Shown here: piece after piece, positions 63,324 to 64,000 of the stretch | How the letters are laid out: each line of letters opens with the position of its first letter | Numbering within the stretch: the first letter of the stretch is position 1 | From: Massilia aquatica | GTDB lineage: Bacteria > Pseudomonadota > Gammaproteobacteria > Burkholderiales > Burkholderiaceae_D | Reading direction: 5' to 3' | Length of the DNA stretch: 64,000 nucleotides | Assembly: GCF_011682045.1 (NCBI RefSeq) | Contig: NZ_VVIW01000002.1 | Span: 248,001 to 312,000 of the forward strand | Notes under the pieces: generated by a model | What the model was told of the DNA's origin: nothing | The model's database searches: none | What the model saw: the letters and a program-made list of their open reading frames with translations, nothing else | Program-made: the position numbers and the translations under genes

Positions 63324-63481
63324 ACTATGACGGCCGCATCCTTTGCGGCCATTATGTCCTGACCTGGAGTACCTCCCCCAAATGACCATCTGAGTTCCTT
63401 CATCTTCGTTCGCAACACCTGCCCTGGCCGCCTTTGCGCGCCGGCCTCGTGTTGCGTCACCTTGATCCTGACAGGAGCTCT

Positions 63482-64000
63482 ATGCTGGCCATTCATTCTC
63501 CCGCGGCGTGCGCCGCGACCATTGCACTTCGGCGCGTTTCGCTCGCGCTCTCGCCCGACCGTCTTTTACTCGATGATGTGAGCCTGACCTTGCACCCCGG
63601 CCTGACCGGGCTGGTGGGCGCCAACGGCGCCGGCAAGAGCGTGCTGGCGCGCGTGCTGGCCGGGCAGCTTGCGCCGGACAGCGGCGCCGTCGTGCGCGAG
63701 GGCAGGCTGGCCGCTGTCGCGCAGGAAGTCATGCCGGCGGCCGGCGCCAGCGTGGCGGCGGTGGCCGGGCTGGCGCCGCTGCTGGCCGCCTTGCAGCGGG
63801 TCGAGGCCGGCCGTGGCGCGTCGGCGGATATCGACCTGCTGGACGGGCGCTGGCGCATCGGTGCCGATTTCCATGCCGCGCTGGCGGCGGCGGGGCTGGC
63901 GCGCCTGCATGTGGACGACGCCGCCGGCGGCCTGAGTGGCGGTGAACTGATGCGGGTGGCGCTGATCGGGGCCTTTTTGTCGGGAGCCGATTGGCTGGTG
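63482..64000 (+). CDS. ABC-F-type ATPase (5' part)
   Basis: The first 173 codons of a gene that runs off the right edge. Walker A is GANGAGKS (about residue 46), and the signature motif LSGGELMRVAL is near residue 152. The lack of membrane segments and the direct start with an ATPase domain fit ABC-F proteins (translation factors or resistance proteins such as Uup/EttA types). The spacing between Walker A and signature is short, typical for a first ABC-F domain. AGGAG lies just before the start. Confidence 0.85.
   Translation, partial: MLAIHSPAACAATIALRRVSLALSPDRLLLDDVSLTLHPGLTGLVGANGAGKSVLARVLAGQLAPDSGAVVREGRLAAVAQEVMPAAGASVAAVAGLAPLLAALQRVEAGRGASADIDLLDGRWRIGADFHAALAAAGLARLHVDDAAGGLSGGELMRVALIGAFLSGADWLV

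Overview
The window reads as a high-GC betaproteobacterial chromosome, most likely Oxalobacteraceae (Massilia, Duganella or Janthinobacterium type). The basis is the gene content and order (ppiA-ppiB-lpxH next to cysS, a 3-methyladenine glycosylase, accA, tilS, lysC and tRNA-Ser), a complete cyanophycin gene set, a PEP-CTERM protein, and many hybrid histidine kinases and AraC regulators. The genus is inferred from these features. No rRNA genes, CRISPR arrays, intact insertion sequences or prophages were seen.

Layout. 1-8 kb: a MarR regulator and a carboxymuconolactone-decarboxylase-like gene that share an operator-like palindrome, two tandem NHL-repeat lipoproteins with matching promoters, and an AraC regulator divergent from a stand-alone FabF-type ketosynthase. 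8-16.5 kb: housekeeping genes (lpxH, ppiB, ppiA, cysS, glycosylase, accA, tilS, lysC) ending in two tandem copies of tRNA-Ser(GCU). 16.6-31 kb: a WGR/DUF4132 protein, a YfdX protein, a solitary Rieske protein, and the cyanophycin cluster (isoaspartyl peptidase, cyanophycinase, cyanophycin synthetase). Next come a DUF695 protein, an M20 peptidase, a CxxC-rich unknown, a DJ-1/PfpI protein and an EI24 membrane protein. 31-36.4 kb: a YfaP-like protein, a secreted beta-helix protein, a DUF695 remnant, a CAT-like acetyltransferase, an S12 serine hydrolase and a flavin/PNPOx-fold protein.

36.6-42.8 kb is a signalling block: a small unknown protein overlaps a dual-ATPase KaiC-like protein, which is followed by a sensor-less hybrid kinase and a PAS-rich hybrid kinase whose first two PAS units are a recent-looking tandem duplication. 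A paralogue of the sensor-less kinase sits at 48.9 kb beside a PAS-GGDEF-EAL protein. Between them, 42.7-47.4 kb holds two AraC/SDR divergent pairs, a SnoaL-like protein and a VOC protein.

52.5-64 kb holds a vanadium-haloperoxidase/PAP2-type protein with an alpha/beta hydrolase, a small repressor-like protein, an O-methyltransferase and a lower-GC patch (about 56.9-58.0 kb) carrying an SMI1/KNR4 protein. That patch abuts and truncates an HlyD-type secretion adaptor. A single-domain response regulator, a large Tat-exported phospholipase C with extra C-terminal repeats, a PEP-CTERM protein and the start of an ABC-F-type ATPase complete the window.

The most notable points are the KaiC-like module that lacks the residues of a true clock KaiC, the compact cyanophycin make-and-break cluster, the SMI1 island that cut the secretion adaptor, and several gene remnants (33.6, 47.4, 58.0 and 59.2 kb) that mark past rearrangements.
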